Assembly: GCF_000550805.1 (NCBI RefSeq)
Contig: NZ_CP004353.1
Coordinates: forward strand, 186,001 to 250,000
DNA length: 64,000 nt
Source: Corynebacterium vitaeruminis DSM 20294
GTDB taxonomy: Bacteria; Actinomycetota; Actinomycetes; Mycobacteriales; Mycobacteriaceae
Direction: 5' to 3'
Shown: piece by piece, positions 32,820-43,380 of the stretch
How the letters are laid out: each line of letters starts with the position of its first letter
Position numbering within the stretch: the stretch's first letter is position 1
Translations under genes and position numbers: made by a program
The notes under the pieces: model-generated
What the model was told of the DNA's origin: nothing
Database searches by the model: none
The model's input: the letters and a program-made list of their open reading frames with translations, nothing else

Positions 32820-34216
32820 GTCGTGGTGTGGTGGTTGCCTAGGCAGTCAGTGGCAGCATCGTTGATGATGCGTTGATCGGTGGTTGGAGCATGCTCGCCA
32901 GCTTCGTCATCGATGACTCCGACAGGTAGCGGCGTTCCCCGTACTGCCATTCCTCATGCTGTTCTTGCAATACCGCCCCAATCAGCCGGGTGACGCTGGC
33001 GTTGTCGGGAAAGACCTGGACGACATCGGCACGGCGTTTGATTTCCCGGTTGAGCCGCTCGATCGGGTTATTCGACCAGATCTTTTGCCAGTGCTCCCGG
33101 GGAAAAGACGCGAACGCTGTCAGGTCTGCTTCGGCCTCGTCTAACATCGCGGTGATCTCCGGGTATGAGGTGGTGAGACTGTCGGCGACCAGCCGGTGCT
33201 GGCCCATGGTGGATGCTGTATCGGTTTGGGCGAAGATCGCGCCGATCAAGGCGTTGACGGGTTTGGAGTTGCGTGAGCCGAGTTTCTGGGTGACGTTGCG
33301 GGCAAAATGCACCCGGCAGCGTTGCCAACTCGCCCCCGGCAGGATCGCTTTGACGGCGGCTTTGAGTCCACTGTGGGCATCACTGACCACCAGGGCAACT
33401 CCAAGGGGGTTCGATGGGCCAGATACCGCCAGTCCACGGGCACGCAGGCTACGGAGGAACTCGGTCCAGAAGTCGGCGGTTTCCGCGTCCCCGAGTGCCA
33501 TGCCGAGGATTTCACGGCGGCCCTGGGCAGAGACCCCGGTGGCCACGACCAGGGCACGGGAGACAACACGACCGTGGTAGCGGACATCGAGGTAGGTCGC
33601 ATCCAACCAGAGGTAGGGAAACCAGGTGTGATCCAGTGGCCGGTCGGTGAATTCTGCGACGACCTCGTCAAGGTCCTTGCAGATCCGGGACACGCTGGAT
33701 CGGCTGATGCCGTGGTCATTGCCGAGGGCTTTGACGATCTCGTCGACTTTGCGGGTGGAGACCCCGTCGATCCAGGCCTGGCAGATCACCGCGTAGAGGG
33801 CTTTGTCGATGCGTTTACGGGGGTTGAGCAGGGAGGGGAAAAACGATCCTTTCCGCATCTTCGGGATCGCCAGGTCGAGTTCGCCGGCTGGGGTGGCCAC
33901 CGTTTTAGGACGGGTGCCGTTGCGGGTGGTGGTGCGCTCCTGGTTGCGTTCGTAGCGGTCGGCACCGATGTGGGCGGCGTCTTCGGCGTTGATGGCGTCT
34001 TGCATTGCTGCTTCGAGCATGCGGCGCAGGATGTCACCGGCGGTGTCTGGATCACCCAGGACTTCCGTGATGAGTGTGGATAGGGCAGACTGGTGGTGAG
34101 TCATTGCAGGGTCGCTTTCTGGAATTTCTTGGAGGAAATTAAAGGATAGGCCTCACCCCGCAATGACTCCTCGTTTTTTTCGAGGTAGCCACGCGGGGGA
34201 AGTTTCACACCACGCT
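32820..34216 (-). mobile_element. IS256-family insertion sequence, boundaries approximate
   Basis: A full-length transposase is flanked by short inverted matches: CGTGGTGTG at 32822-32830 and its complement CACACCACG at 34206-34214. The resulting length of about 1.4 kb is normal for IS256 elements. No convincing 8-9 bp target duplication could be read next to these ends, so the exact limits are uncertain. Confidence 0.65.
32839..34104 (-). CDS. IS256-family transposase (mutator type)
   Basis: 421 residues, full length for the family. DDE regions are visible: LWLDATYLDVRY (first Asp), VVSDAHSGLKAAVKAILPGASWQRCRVHFARN (second Asp with the C/H signature downstream) and a late helix IWSNNPIERLNREIKRR containing the Glu. 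The insertion sits near the right end of the prophage. No frameshift or stop is seen, so it is probably active. Confidence 0.95.
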   Translation of the reverse strand: MTHHQSALSTLITEVLGDPDTAGDILRRMLEAAMQDAINAEDAAHIGADRYERNQERTTTRNGTRPKTVATPAGELDLAIPKMRKGSFFPSLLNPRKRIDKALYAVICQAWIDGVSTRKVDEIVKALGNDHGISRSSVSRICKDLDEVVAEFTDRPLDHTWFPYLWLDATYLDVRYHGRVVSRALVVATGVSAQGRREILGMALGDAETADFWTEFLRSLRARGLAVSGPSNPLGVALVVSDAHSGLKAAVKAILPGASWQRCRVHFARNVTQKLGSRNSKPVNALIGAIFAQTDTASTMGQHRLVADSLTTSYPEITAMLDEAEADLTAFASFPREHWQKIWSNNPIERLNREIKRRADVVQVFPDNASVTRLIGAVLQEQHEEWQYGERRYLSESSMTKLASMLQPPINASSTMLPLTA

Positions 34217-34368
34217 ACGGGACGCAGCCCGGTCGCCTTGTAGGCACCAGTTATCCGTTTGGATTCGCATATTTAGGCAGACTGGATTGCCTGCGCTACG
34301 GTTCCATGAATACCGACGAACGCATCCCGAACACGAACACCATCAAGGCAGGTAGAGCACGATTATGT
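34105..34368. other. IS end and prophage right-end DNA, no gene
   Basis: Holds the transposase leader, a CCTCG-T7-CGAGG hairpin near 34166-34183 and the IS right inverted repeat. After about 34,217 comes prophage-end DNA up to the tRNA fragment. No open frame here has a credible start and composition. Confidence 0.5.
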
Positions 34369-34415
34369 TCTGACTACGGATCAGAAGGTTGGGAGTTCGA
34401 ATCTCTTCGGGCGCA
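34369..34415 (+). other. 3' tRNA-Arg(ACG) fragment, probable attR
   Basis: The sequence from TCTGACTACGGATCAGA through the T-arm (TTCGAAT) to the 3' acceptor strand CGGGCGC and discriminator A equals the 3' half of a bacterial tRNA-Arg(ACG). The matching 5' acceptor GCGCCCG is absent upstream. Tyrosine integrases commonly use the 3' half of tRNA genes as the core site. Phage genes end just before it and host genes begin just after it, so this is the prophage's right attachment site. Confidence 0.8.
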
Positions 34416-34419
34416 CGGT

Positions 34420-34456
34420 AAAAGGGCTCAGGAAACACACCGTTTCCTGAGCCCTT
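34420..34456. terminator. Bidirectional terminator
   Basis: AAAGGGCTCAGGAAAC and GTTTCCTGAGCCCTTT form a long perfect stem around a short loop. A-run and T-run on the two sides make it usable in both directions. It would end the tRNA-Arg transcript rightward and the multicopper oxidase transcript leftward. Confidence 0.85.
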
Positions 34457-34462
34457 TCTCGT

Positions 34463-35923
34463 TTAGTACTGCAGCGAGGTCATCATGCCGGTGGACATGT
34501 GGTAGCCGTTGTGGCAGTGGAACGCCCACTCGCCGGGGTTGTTGGCGACGAGGTCGGCGTTGACGGACTCGCCGGGCAGGACCAGGATGGTGTCCTTGCG
34601 CAGGCCGCCGCTGTCGGGAAGCGACCACGTGTGCCCGTGCAGGTGCATGGGATGTGCCATCGCGGTGGCGTTGTGGATGGTCATCCGCAGGTTCTGGCCC
34701 TGAGCGGCGGTGACGGGACCTGATTCGCCGTCGACGGTGATGCCCCACTTATAGGGCATCATCTGCCCGGTGAGCTCGATGTCGGAGGTGCGGGAGATCG
34801 TGCCCACGTCGAGCAGGGAGCTTTCGGCGGGGCGCCGGTCGATAAGGAACGTGCCCGCCGTCGCGAGCTCGTCGAAGGTGGTTGTCGCGGACGGCGCCTC
34901 ACCGGAGCCGGTGCGCACGACGGCGAAGGCGCGGTCGTCCTTGCCCGCGGCGATGGCCGCGAGGGGGAAGGCACCGTCGTCAAGGGTGACGATCGCATCG
35001 GCGCGCTCACCCATGGCGAGGTAGAAGGAGCTGACCTCGGTCGGCTCGACCGCGTAGCCGTCGGTGTGGGTGAGCGTAAGGGTGTGGCCTCCGAGGGCGA
35101 TCTTGAAGATCGTGTCCGCGGCGGCGTTGATGAACCGCAGCTTGGCCTTCTGCCCGGGCTTGGCCGTAAAGGTCCGGCAGGCGCTCGGGATGCGCTGGTT
35201 GAGCAGGTAATAGGGGTAAGGCACATCGCCGGTGTCGCCGCCGAGCATGTAGTCGCCGCTGCCATGCGACATCATCATGCCGGAGCCCATGGCGGACATG
35301 GATGACATGGAGCCCATGCTCTGCAGCATCTTCAGCTCGGCCTCGGGGGTCTGGCCGTCCACGCCGTCCATCCAGTCGTCGAGCAGGATCGTCCACTCCA
35401 CGTCGTAGTCGCCGGGGTCGTTGGGGTCGCGGACGATGAGCGGCGCGTGCAGCCCCTTGTCCAGCTGGATGCCGCTGTGGGAGTGGTAGAAGTAGGTTCC
35501 CGGCTGATTGACCTGGAACTCGTAGGTGAACGAGGACCCCGGCTCGATCGGGTCCTGGGTCATGCCCGGCACGCCGTCCATGTCGTTGGGCACGGCGAGC
35601 CCGTGCCAATGCACCGAGGTGGACTCCGGCAGGTTGTTGGTTACCTCCACCCGCAGGGTGTCGCCGGCGGTGATGTCGATCGCGGGGGAGCCGCCCTCCA
35701 GGGAATATCCCCAGGTCTTCGCCTCGATGCCGCCGATATCCAGGGAGATGGGCTCGGCGGAAAGCTGCTTCGCCGCCTTGGCGTCGGAAAGCGAACTCGT
35801 TGTAGGGGTGCTGCGCGAGCTGACGGGCGTGGTATCGGGCCTGCCGCAGGCGGCGAGCGCGGCCGAACCGCCCAGCGCGAGGCCTCCGAGGAGGAACTGC
35901 CGACGCGAGAGGGGCAATGCCAT
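34463..35923 (-). CDS. Multicopper oxidase (CueO-like), Tat lipoprotein
   Basis: 486 residues. A twin-arginine signal (SRRQFLL) is followed by a hydrophobic stretch and a lipobox-like LAAC with C26. Copper ligands are complete: H105-W-H107, H147-S-H149, HPMHLHGH near the C-terminus, and H469-C470-H471 with H475 and axial M480. A Met-rich loop (about residues 205-220, SMGSMSSMSAMGSGMMM) is typical of cuprous oxidases that detoxify Cu(I) outside the membrane. A CsoR-like operator lies just upstream. Laccase-type phenol oxidase is the alternative, but Met content favours copper tolerance. Confidence 0.9.
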   Translation of the reverse strand: MALPLSRRQFLLGGLALGGSAALAACGRPDTTPVSSRSTPTTSSLSDAKAAKQLSAEPISLDIGGIEAKTWGYSLEGGSPAIDITAGDTLRVEVTNNLPESTSVHWHGLAVPNDMDGVPGMTQDPIEPGSSFTYEFQVNQPGTYFYHSHSGIQLDKGLHAPLIVRDPNDPGDYDVEWTILLDDWMDGVDGQTPEAELKMLQSMGSMSSMSAMGSGMMMSHGSGDYMLGGDTGDVPYPYYLLNQRIPSACRTFTAKPGQKAKLRFINAAADTIFKIALGGHTLTLTHTDGYAVEPTEVSSFYLAMGERADAIVTLDDGAFPLAAIAAGKDDRAFAVVRTGSGEAPSATTTFDELATAGTFLIDRRPAESSLLDVGTISRTSDIELTGQMMPYKWGITVDGESGPVTAAQGQNLRMTIHNATAMAHPMHLHGHTWSLPDSGGLRKDTILVLPGESVNADLVANNPGEWAFHCHNGYHMSTGMMTSLQY

Positions 35924-35945
35924 GGCTGGAATCCTTAGCGATCTA

Positions 35946-35964
35946 TATACGGGTAGGGGGTATC
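35946..35964 (-). promoter_or_regulatory. Putative CsoR operator
   Basis: On the plus strand the site runs TATACGGGTAGGGGGTATC: ATAC and GTAT ends flank a G-rich centre, as in operators of the copper sensor CsoR. It lies 23 bases upstream of the multicopper oxidase start. No csoR gene is in the window. Confidence 0.5.
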
Positions 35965-36007
35965 TTCCCCCAGTTGTACCACCGCGGGAGAGCTACGCTC
36001 AACCAGC

Positions 36008-36898
36008 CTAGTATTTTCGCAAGTTTATATTTGGCCGTTCGAAAAACCGCGTGCGCGCGGTGTTCGCGATCGCCCGGTGCAGCGCGTCGATCTCCCCGGT
36101 GCCGCGCCCCAGCGAGCGCACGACGAGGCACCGCGGGGCGGGCCCGCCGTCGGCGCAGGTGAACTCCGCACCGGTGAGCGTCACTCCCACCTCGGCGGGG
36201 CACTTCTCCGCCAGCGCGAGGACCTCGTCCATGAAGGCCTCGTCGAGGCGCCGGTCGATGATGAGCAGCTGCCCGCAGTGGCTGTGGCCTTCGAGCACGC
36301 CGATGCCGGTCACGGACTCGGGCGGGCAGATGCGCAAGAAATCCACCAGCAGGGGCCGCCGCTCGCCCGACTCGTCGCACACCCACACCGAGCTGCGCAG
36401 GCGGATCTCCTCGTATTCGAAGGGCTCGCTCGTCGGCGACCAGCCGGGCGTGATCACCTCGCCCACAAGGAGGTGGGCGGTGGGGGAAAGCTCGAAGTCC
36501 CCCAGCTGCTCGTAGCACCCGTCGCGGTACACGATGAGCTGGTCGGGCAGGTATTCCATGACCCCGCGGTCGGCCACGCGCACGGACATCGTCTGGCATG
36601 CTGGCAGCCCGGTGGTGCGGTAGACCTTGGTCGCAGACTGGGTCGTCAGGAGGAGCTCGGCGCCCTCCTCGACCTCGACGGAAAGGTCGTAGACGTCGCC
36701 GCTGACGTAGCCGCCGCCGGGGTTGAGGATGAACACGGTGACCTGGCCCGAGTCCTCCAGATACAGCGGGCGCATCGTCGACAGCGCGCCGCGGTGGAAC
36801 TGCGAGCGCGGCGTCGACCTTCCCGCCTCCACGCCGACGCGGAGGCGCAGCTCCCCGCGGGTGGTGAATTCCCTACGCAAGGTCGGAAAGGAGCACAT
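36008..36898 (-). CDS. ureD: Urease accessory protein UreD (UreH)
   Basis: 296 residues from the ATG at 36898, chosen because the family begins near [19 protein letters not shown]; the longer open frame lies over ureG. It overlaps ureG by 26 bases. Typical UreD features are seen: [14 protein letters not shown] and a strand-rich body. UreD scaffolds UreF and UreG on apo-urease and channels nickel. It is the last gene of the operon. Confidence 0.9.
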   Translation of the reverse strand: MCSFPTLRREFTTRGELRLRVGVEAGRSTPRSQFHRGALSTMRPLYLEDSGQVTVFILNPGGGYVSGDVYDLSVEVEEGAELLLTTQSATKVYRTTGLPACQTMSVRVADRGVMEYLPDQLIVYRDGCYEQLGDFELSPTAHLLVGEVITPGWSPTSEPFEYEEIRLRSSVWVCDESGERRPLLVDFLRICPPESVTGIGVLEGHSHCGQLLIIDRRLDEAFMDEVLALAEKCPAEVGVTLTGAEFTCADGGPAPRCLVVRSLGRGTGEIDALHRAIANTARTRFFERPNINLRKY

Positions 36899-37496
36899 CG
36901 CGGCGAAGCCACCCGAGCACTGCGTCGAGGCCCTCGTCGGTCTTGAGGTTGGTAAACGCGAAGGCGCGGTCCTTGCGGAAGACCTTGGAGTCGGCCTCCA
37001 TGACCGACAGATCCGCGCCAACGTACGGCGCGAGGTCGGTCTTGTTGATGACGAAGAGGTCGGACTTGATCATGCCCTGGCCGGCCTTGCGCGGGATCTT
37101 CTCACCCTGGGCCACGTCGATGACGTAGATGGAGACGTCGACCAGCTCGGGGCTGAACGTGGCGGACAGGTTGTCGCCGCCGGACTCGACGAAGATCATG
37201 TCTAGGTCAGGGAAAGACCGCTTGAGCTGGGCGATCGCGTCCTCGTTCATGGAGGTGTCCTCGCGGATGGCGGTGTGCGGGCAGCCACCGGTCTCGATGC
37301 CGACGATGCGCTCGACCGGCAGCACGGAATTGCGCGCAAGGATCTTCGCGTCCTCGATGGTGTAGATGTCGTTGGTGATGGCGGCCATCGAAAACTCGCC
37401 GTCGAGGGCGCGGGTGATGCGCTCGATGAGCTGGGTCTTTCCCGCCCCGACGGGCCCTCCGATGCCGATGATGACTGGTTCTTTCGCGTTGGTCAT
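36873..37496 (-). CDS. ureG: Urease nickel-insertion GTPase UreG
   Basis: 207 residues from ATG 37496; the frame is open upstream but the family starts at [17 protein letters not shown]. Motifs: P-loop [23 protein letters not shown] with the CPH nickel site, [10 protein letters not shown], and NKTD. It hydrolyses GTP to deliver nickel to urease. It follows ureF by 8 bases and overlaps ureD. Confidence 0.97.
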   Translation of the reverse strand: MTNAKEPVIIGIGGPVGAGKTQLIERITRALDGEFSMAAITNDIYTIEDAKILARNSVLPVERIVGIETGGCPHTAIREDTSMNEDAIAQLKRSFPDLDMIFVESGGDNLSATFSPELVDVSIYVIDVAQGEKIPRKAGQGMIKSDLFVINKTDLAPYVGADLSVMEADSKVFRKDRAFAFTNLKTDEGLDAVLGWLRRDVLLSDLA

Positions 37497-37504
37497 GGGT
37501 TCTC

Positions 37505-38206
37505 CTAACTCATAAATAGCCTGGCCCGCTGCTGGGCGTGCTGCATCTGGGCGATTTCGAGGCCGGGCACCGCAGCGCCCAGGTCGTCGATGCCGCGCCC
37601 TCGCGAGGCCTCGGTGGCGTCGGCGATCCAGGCCTGCGCCCGCCGCTGGATCCGTTGCCCGGCGTCCTGCCCGAGGGGGATGGCGCGCACCGCGTTCTGC
37701 GTCAGCGCGATCGCCGTCGCGTACAGGTGGTACGACACCGCCGCGTCGGAATCCAGCCCCAGCTCGCGCGCGGTGATTCCCCAGACGATCGCGGGGTGGC
37801 TTTTCAGGCATTGCTTGTCGACGCCTTGCCGGTAGCGCACGAGCCACGAGGCGCCCTCGGGCTCGGGGGCGTAGTTGCTGGCGGCGATGGTGAGCAGGCG
37901 CTTGCCCATGGCCGCGTTCGCCTTCTTGGCCTCCGCCGGGATGGTCAGCGCGTCGAGCAGGCGGTCGAGCTGGCGCACCTCATCAAAGGACTCCGCCGCC
38001 CACGCGAGCCGGACGGTCACCGCGTCGGTGAAGGCGAGCTGGTGGCGGACGAAGGACTCCAGCCACGCCGCAAAGGTGTCGGGGGAGTCGATGGCGCCGC
38101 GCTCCATGTAGGTCTCGAACCCCATCGAGTGCGCGAAGGCGCCGGTGGGTGCGGCGGAGTCGAGCAGTTGCATGGCCGCCAGGTGCGGCAGCGGTGGGGC
38201 GGGCAT
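37505..38206 (-). CDS. ureF: Urease accessory protein UreF
   Basis: 233 residues, all helical. The start [20 protein letters not shown] and the late [26 protein letters not shown] are standard UreF signatures. UreF checks UreG's GTPase in the UreDFG complex. Its start overlaps the ureE stop by a base. Confidence 0.95.
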   Translation of the reverse strand: MPAPPLPHLAAMQLLDSAAPTGAFAHSMGFETYMERGAIDSPDTFAAWLESFVRHQLAFTDAVTVRLAWAAESFDEVRQLDRLLDALTIPAEAKKANAAMGKRLLTIAASNYAPEPEGASWLVRYRQGVDKQCLKSHPAIVWGITARELGLDSDAAVSYHLYATAIALTQNAVRAIPLGQDAGQRIQRRAQAWIADATEASRGRGIDDLGAAVPGLEIAQMQHAQQRARLFMS

Positions 38207-38694
38207 CAGTGCGTGTGCTCCACGTGGCGGAAGGGCTCGGGCGTGACCTTCGACTCGCGCGAGTAGGCGACGCCGTGGTGGGCGAGGAAGTCCTCCACCG
38301 TGTGGTCGTACTGCACGACCATGCAGTCGGCGCCTTCGGGGTCGAAGCCGGAGTCGGCGGCGTAGAACTGCGCGGGCAGGTGCCGGTTGCCGAGGCTGTG
38401 GGCCACGAACCCCATCTCCTTCAGCGTCGTCGGGCGGATGATGAGCACGTCGGTCGGGTTGACGCGCACGACGATGGCGTTGTGATCGTCGAGGTAGAGG
38501 ATGTCGCCATCTGCTAGGGGCGCCGCGCCCGCGGGAAGGCGCACGCCGACCTCGGTGCCGTGGTCGGTCGTCGCGCGCAGGATGCGCTTGCGCAGCTCGT
38601 GGTCGTCGAGGAGCAGCCGCTCGATGTGGTGGTCGGCGAGCAGCTTCTCGCCTGCGGGGGTGGACTCGTTTCCGAGGACGTCGGTGAAAATCAT
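38206..38694 (-). CDS. ureE: Urease nickel metallochaperone UreE
   Basis: 162 residues. An N-terminal beta domain is followed by the peptide-binding C-terminal domain with GNRHLPAQF and the metal-binding VVQYDHTVEDFLAHHG. The C-terminal tail is short (HVEHTH) rather than long and His-rich. UreE supplies nickel to UreG. It begins 13 bases after ureC. Confidence 0.95.
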   Translation of the reverse strand: MIFTDVLGNESTPAGEKLLADHHIERLLLDDHELRKRILRATTDHGTEVGVRLPAGAAPLADGDILYLDDHNAIVVRVNPTDVLIIRPTTLKEMGFVAHSLGNRHLPAQFYAADSGFDPEGADCMVVQYDHTVEDFLAHHGVAYSRESKVTPEPFRHVEHTH

Positions 38695-38707
38695 GGGGTC
38701 TTTCCTG

Positions 38708-40416
<1,709 letters not shown>

Positions 40417-40417
<1 letters not shown>

Positions 40418-40731
40418 TAGTTCGCTCCTAGGGGGCCGTTCGTCAGGCCGCGGAAGCCGTGGACCTGGCGTGCGCCGGCGTAATTGATGAGGCTGACCGT
40501 CTTGTGGTCGCCGGGCTCGAAGCGGACGGCGGTGCCGGCGGGGATGTCGAGGCGCTTGCCGAAGGCCGCGTCGCGATCAAAGTCGAGCGCGGGGTTCGCC
40601 TCCGCGAAGTGGTAGTGGGAGCCGACCTGAACCGGGCGGTCGCCGGTGTTGGTGACCGTCAGCTCGGTGCGCTCGCGCCCCTTGTTGCATAGGATCGGCG
40701 AGGAGCCGAGGTGGAGTTCTCCGGGAATCAT
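40417..40731 (-). CDS. ureB: Urease beta subunit
   Basis: 104 residues. MIPGELHLG opens it, and [18 protein letters not shown] and [10 protein letters not shown] are family signatures. As in most actinobacteria it is separate from the gamma subunit. It packs against UreC and follows ureA by 29 bases. Confidence 0.97.
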
Positions 40732-40760
40732 GGGATGTCCACAAGCCTTTCTTGTCGCTC

Positions 40761-41063
40761 TTAGCGGATGGGGGTGTGGACGGTGACGAGCTTCGTCCCG
40801 TCGGGGAAGGTGGCCTCCACCTGCACCTGGGAGACGAGCTCGGGCACGCCGTCGAGGACGTCCTCGCGGCCTAGGATGGTGGTCCCGAAGTCCATGAGCT
40901 CGGGAACGGTCTTGCCGTCGCGGGCGCCCTCGAGCAGCTCGTAGGAGATGATCGCCACGGCCTCGGGGTAGTTGAGTTTGAGCCCGCGGGCCTGGCGCCT
41001 CCGCGCAAGGTCGTTGGCCACGACAAGCATGAGTTTTTCTTGTTCGCGCGGTAGTAGATGCAT
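40761..41063 (-). CDS. ureA: Urease gamma subunit
   Basis: 100 residues from ATG 41063 ([11 protein letters not shown]), the family's usual start; an in-frame start at 41096 would add 11 residues. [21 protein letters not shown] is characteristic. It is the first gene of ureABCEFGD and lies downstream of a possible AmtR site. Confidence 0.97.
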   Translation of the reverse strand: MHLLPREQEKLMLVVANDLARRRQARGLKLNYPEAVAIISYELLEGARDGKTVPELMDFGTTILGREDVLDGVPELVSQVQVEATFPDGTKLVTVHTPIR

Positions 41064-41082
41064 CGCCCGTCCCTCAGGATTA

Positions 41083-41103
41083 TTTCTATTGGTCAATCGT
41101 TAT
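41083..41103 (-). promoter_or_regulatory. Putative AmtR (nitrogen control) box before ureA
   Basis: TTTCTAT-N6-ATCG read on the plus strand departs by one base from the corynebacterial AmtR consensus CTAT-N6-ATAG. It lies about 20 bases from the ureA start. In C. glutamicum the urease operon is under AmtR control, which supports the idea; the match itself is short. Confidence 0.45.
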
Positions 41104-41148
41104 TGTAGACCATGAGGGCGGAAGCGGTACGCGTCGATAAGCGAAATG

Positions 41149-41547
41149 CTAATGATTCTGGGCGCGCGCCCAGTCCAACAGCTGGGAAATCTCCTGCTTG
41201 GCAAGGGGCGTGAGCGCGCGATTGTCCCTCAGCATCTGCTGCGCGCGCAGCTCGATGAACTGCAGGTACTCCGGGTTCTTGTCCTTAGGGTAGAGGTTCT
41301 TGGAGGCGCGCATCTGGTTCATGTCGGTCATGACCTGGCGGAGGATCATGTGGCGGCCCCACATGAGGATGATCGCGCAGATGAGAACCACGATCGAGGC
41401 GATGGGGGTCCAGAAGTAGACGGCTCCGGCCAGCACCATGAGCGCGGTGACGGCGACGCCCACGGAGTAGACGTAGTCGTTGCGCTCCTTGGAGATGGTC
41501 TCGCGGCCGACGGCGACGAAGGAGTCCTTGAAGCTGGGGGTGCTCAT
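41149..41547 (-). CDS. Two-TM protein of the PTS operon, unknown function
   Basis: 132 residues. Two adjacent hydrophobic spans (about 29-48 and 50-66) lie between charged ends; the C-terminal 60 residues are amphipathic helix. It overlaps the HAD phosphatase stop by ATGA and ends the PTS operon. I do not recognise the family. Confidence 0.7.
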   Translation of the reverse strand: MSTPSFKDSFVAVGRETISKERNDYVYSVGVAVTALMVLAGAVYFWTPIASIVVLICAIILMWGRHMILRQVMTDMNQMRASKNLYPKDKNPEYLQFIELRAQQMLRDNRALTPLAKQEISQLLDWARAQNH

Positions 41548-42335
41548 TGCGCGAGAACCTTTCGGATGAATTCGGCGGCGGTGGGCGTGACCTGCTCGGT
41601 CAGCTCCTGGACCTCGGCAGGCGAATAGGGGAAGGACACGCTGTGGTCGGCCCAGTTGTGCATGTCCATGTCGTTCCACGAGTCGCCGAGCGAGTAAGTC
41701 TCGAAGTGGATGTGCTGCGAGTGATCGAGGCGGGGGACCAGCCACTCCAGCCCGGTGGCCTTGGTGCAGTTCGGCGGCACGATGTCGAGGAAGTTCTGGT
41801 TCCTGTGGCAGTCGAGGATCTCGCCGTACTCGCTCAGGATCTGCTGGTGGAGGGCGTCGATGGCCTCGTCGGTGTCGTCGAGCCACAGCGGGATGCCCAC
41901 GAAGGTGTGCTCGGGGATCTCCGCGATGGTCAGGGGAGCGAAGGTCTGGAGGATGCTCGTGCTCTTCGACGCGTTGATGGTGCTGGAGATGCGCACGTCC
42001 GGAGTATCCAGCGTGGTGGCGAACACGGCGAGGTTGTCCATGCCCTGCAGCTTCGTGGCGATCTCGGTGACCACCTCGTTGGGCAGGGTGTGGCTGGTGA
42101 GCACCTCGTAGTCCTTGTTGGTGACCACCGCGCCCGTGTAGAGCACGTAGTAGTCGAACTCGAGGTCCGTGTTGCGCAGCGCGTGCTTGGTGGCCGCGAT
42201 GGACTTGCCGGTGTTGCACACGGCGAGGTTGCCCGCGGCCTGCCACTCGTGGAGCGCGGCGATGCCGTCGGGATCGACTTGGCGCTCGAAGACGATGGTT
42301 CCGTCGAGGTCGACGCTGATGAGCTTGCCGGACAT
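41544..42335 (-). CDS. HAD-superfamily (Cof-like, class IIB) phosphatase
   Basis: 263 residues from ATG 42335. HAD motif I is SVDLDGTIVF, motif II is NTGKS, and motif IV is LGDSWNDMDM; the cap lies between residues 80 and 190. These enzymes dephosphorylate small sugar phosphates. Being in the mannose-PTS operon, it may act on the sugar phosphate the PTS delivers. That link is inference. Confidence 0.8.
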   Translation of the reverse strand: MSGKLISVDLDGTIVFERQVDPDGIAALHEWQAAGNLAVCNTGKSIAATKHALRNTDLEFDYYVLYTGAVVTNKDYEVLTSHTLPNEVVTEIATKLQGMDNLAVFATTLDTPDVRISSTINASKSTSILQTFAPLTIAEIPEHTFVGIPLWLDDTDEAIDALHQQILSEYGEILDCHRNQNFLDIVPPNCTKATGLEWLVPRLDHSQHIHFETYSLGDSWNDMDMHNWADHSVSFPYSPAEVQELTEQVTPTAAEFIRKVLAQ

Positions 42336-42463
42336 GCGCTTGATCCTTTGTTCGGTTGGTGCGGAAAGTCTGTTGCGGGCGCCGCCTCTTCGCGGGGGAC
42401 GGCGCCTGCAGAGGGTGCGGGGCGCCCGGGACTGGTCCGGGCACGCGAGCACGATTTATGGGC

Positions 42464-43366
42464 CTATGGGGCCAAGATACCTGCCCAGTAGCCGAGGATG
42501 CCGATGACGAACATCCCGAAGATGATCCAGATGGCGTTGACCTTCTTGCGCAGCAGCCACATGCACAGGAACGTCAGAAGCAGCGCGGCCATGCCGGGTA
42601 GCAGGGTGTCCAGCATGTCCTGGACGGTGGTGACCACTTCCTTGCCGTCCTGGTCGGTGTAGGAGGACAGCACGGCGGGGAAGTTGATCGAGGTCCACTT
42701 GGACACGAGCGAGCCCATGACGAACAGGCCCATGATGGAGGCGATCTGCGTCAGGCGCTGCAAGGTGCTGCCGCCCACCTCCGAGACGATCTCCATGCCC
42801 TTCTCGTAGCCGAACTTGAAGCCGTACCAGCGGGTGAGGATGCGGATGATCGTCAGCCCGAAGAAGAAGATGATCGGGCCCAGGATATTGCCCTTGAGCG
42901 CGAGCGAGGCGCCGAGGGCGGCGAGCACCGGGCGGGCGGTGCCCCAGAACAGCGGGTCGCCGACGCCCGCGAGCGGAGCCATGAGGCCGACCTTGACGTT
43001 GGTGATGTCGGCGTCCGAGATGTCCTCGCCGGAGGCCTTCTGGCGCTCCATTGCGGCGGTGACGCCGAAGATGGACGATGAGATCCACGGGTGGGTGTTG
43101 TAGAACTCCAGGTGGCGGGCCAGCGCCGCGGCCTGGTCCTCCTTCTTGGAGTAGAACCGCCGGATGGCGGGCATGAGGGTGACGCACACGCCGATGGCCT
43201 GCATGCGCTCGAAGTTGAAGGAGCCGAGCATGAAGGTGGAGCGCAGGTAGGTGGCGAACATGTCGCGCCGGGTGAGGCCGGGGGCCTTTGCTGCCGGGGC
43301 CGCCGGGTTGGCTGGTGCCGCCGGGGCCGCAGCAGAGCGTGCGGACGAATCGTTGGGAGCAGTCAT
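42464..43366 (-). CDS. PTS mannose-family IID component
   Basis: 300 residues from ATG 43366, which has AGGAAAG at the right distance; a GTG at 43384 is the alternative. A 35-residue Ala/Pro-rich start precedes LTRRDMFATYLRSTFMLGSFNFERMQ, typical of ManZ. It contains the GVGDPLFWGTARP loop and membrane helices near the end. With IIC it forms the sugar channel. Confidence 0.95.
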   Translation of the reverse strand: MTAPNDSSARSAAAPAAPANPAAPAAKAPGLTRRDMFATYLRSTFMLGSFNFERMQAIGVCVTLMPAIRRFYSKKEDQAAALARHLEFYNTHPWISSSIFGVTAAMERQKASGEDISDADITNVKVGLMAPLAGVGDPLFWGTARPVLAALGASLALKGNILGPIIFFFGLTIIRILTRWYGFKFGYEKGMEIVSEVGGSTLQRLTQIASIMGLFVMGSLVSKWTSINFPAVLSSYTDQDGKEVVTTVQDMLDTLLPGMAALLLTFLCMWLLRKKVNAIWIIFGMFVIGILGYWAGILAP

Positions 43367-43380
43367 GATGTCACTTTCCT

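Larger units (their letters stand above)
1..34415 (+). mobile_element. Prophage, siphovirus type, right-hand part
   Basis: Contiguous phage genes run in standard siphovirus order: early genes, HNH, terminase, portal, MuF, scaffold, capsid, connectors, tail tube, frameshifted chaperones, tape measure, distal tail, fibre, endolysin, holins. The right edge is set by a 3' tRNA-Arg fragment, after which chromosomal genes begin. No integrase, repressor, or replicative helicase is seen, so the lysogeny and replication genes should lie to the left of position 1. The structural genes look intact, with no frameshifts seen apart from the programmed one. An IS256-family element sits inside the right end. 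Whether the phage is still inducible cannot be judged from this part alone. Confidence 0.9.

Noticed and set aside
33307..34083. 258-codon plus-strand frame within the IS element
   Set aside because: It is antisense to the transposase and has no features beyond composition.
34340..34415. Complete tRNA-Arg gene
   Set aside because: The D-arm-like GGTAGAGCAC is present, but the 5' acceptor strand matching CGGGCGC is missing, so only the 3' half is a true match.
41149..42444. Single 431-residue minus-strand gene
   Set aside because: Only its last 132 residues look like protein; the first part is a shadow of the HAD phosphatase. The real start is ATG 41547.
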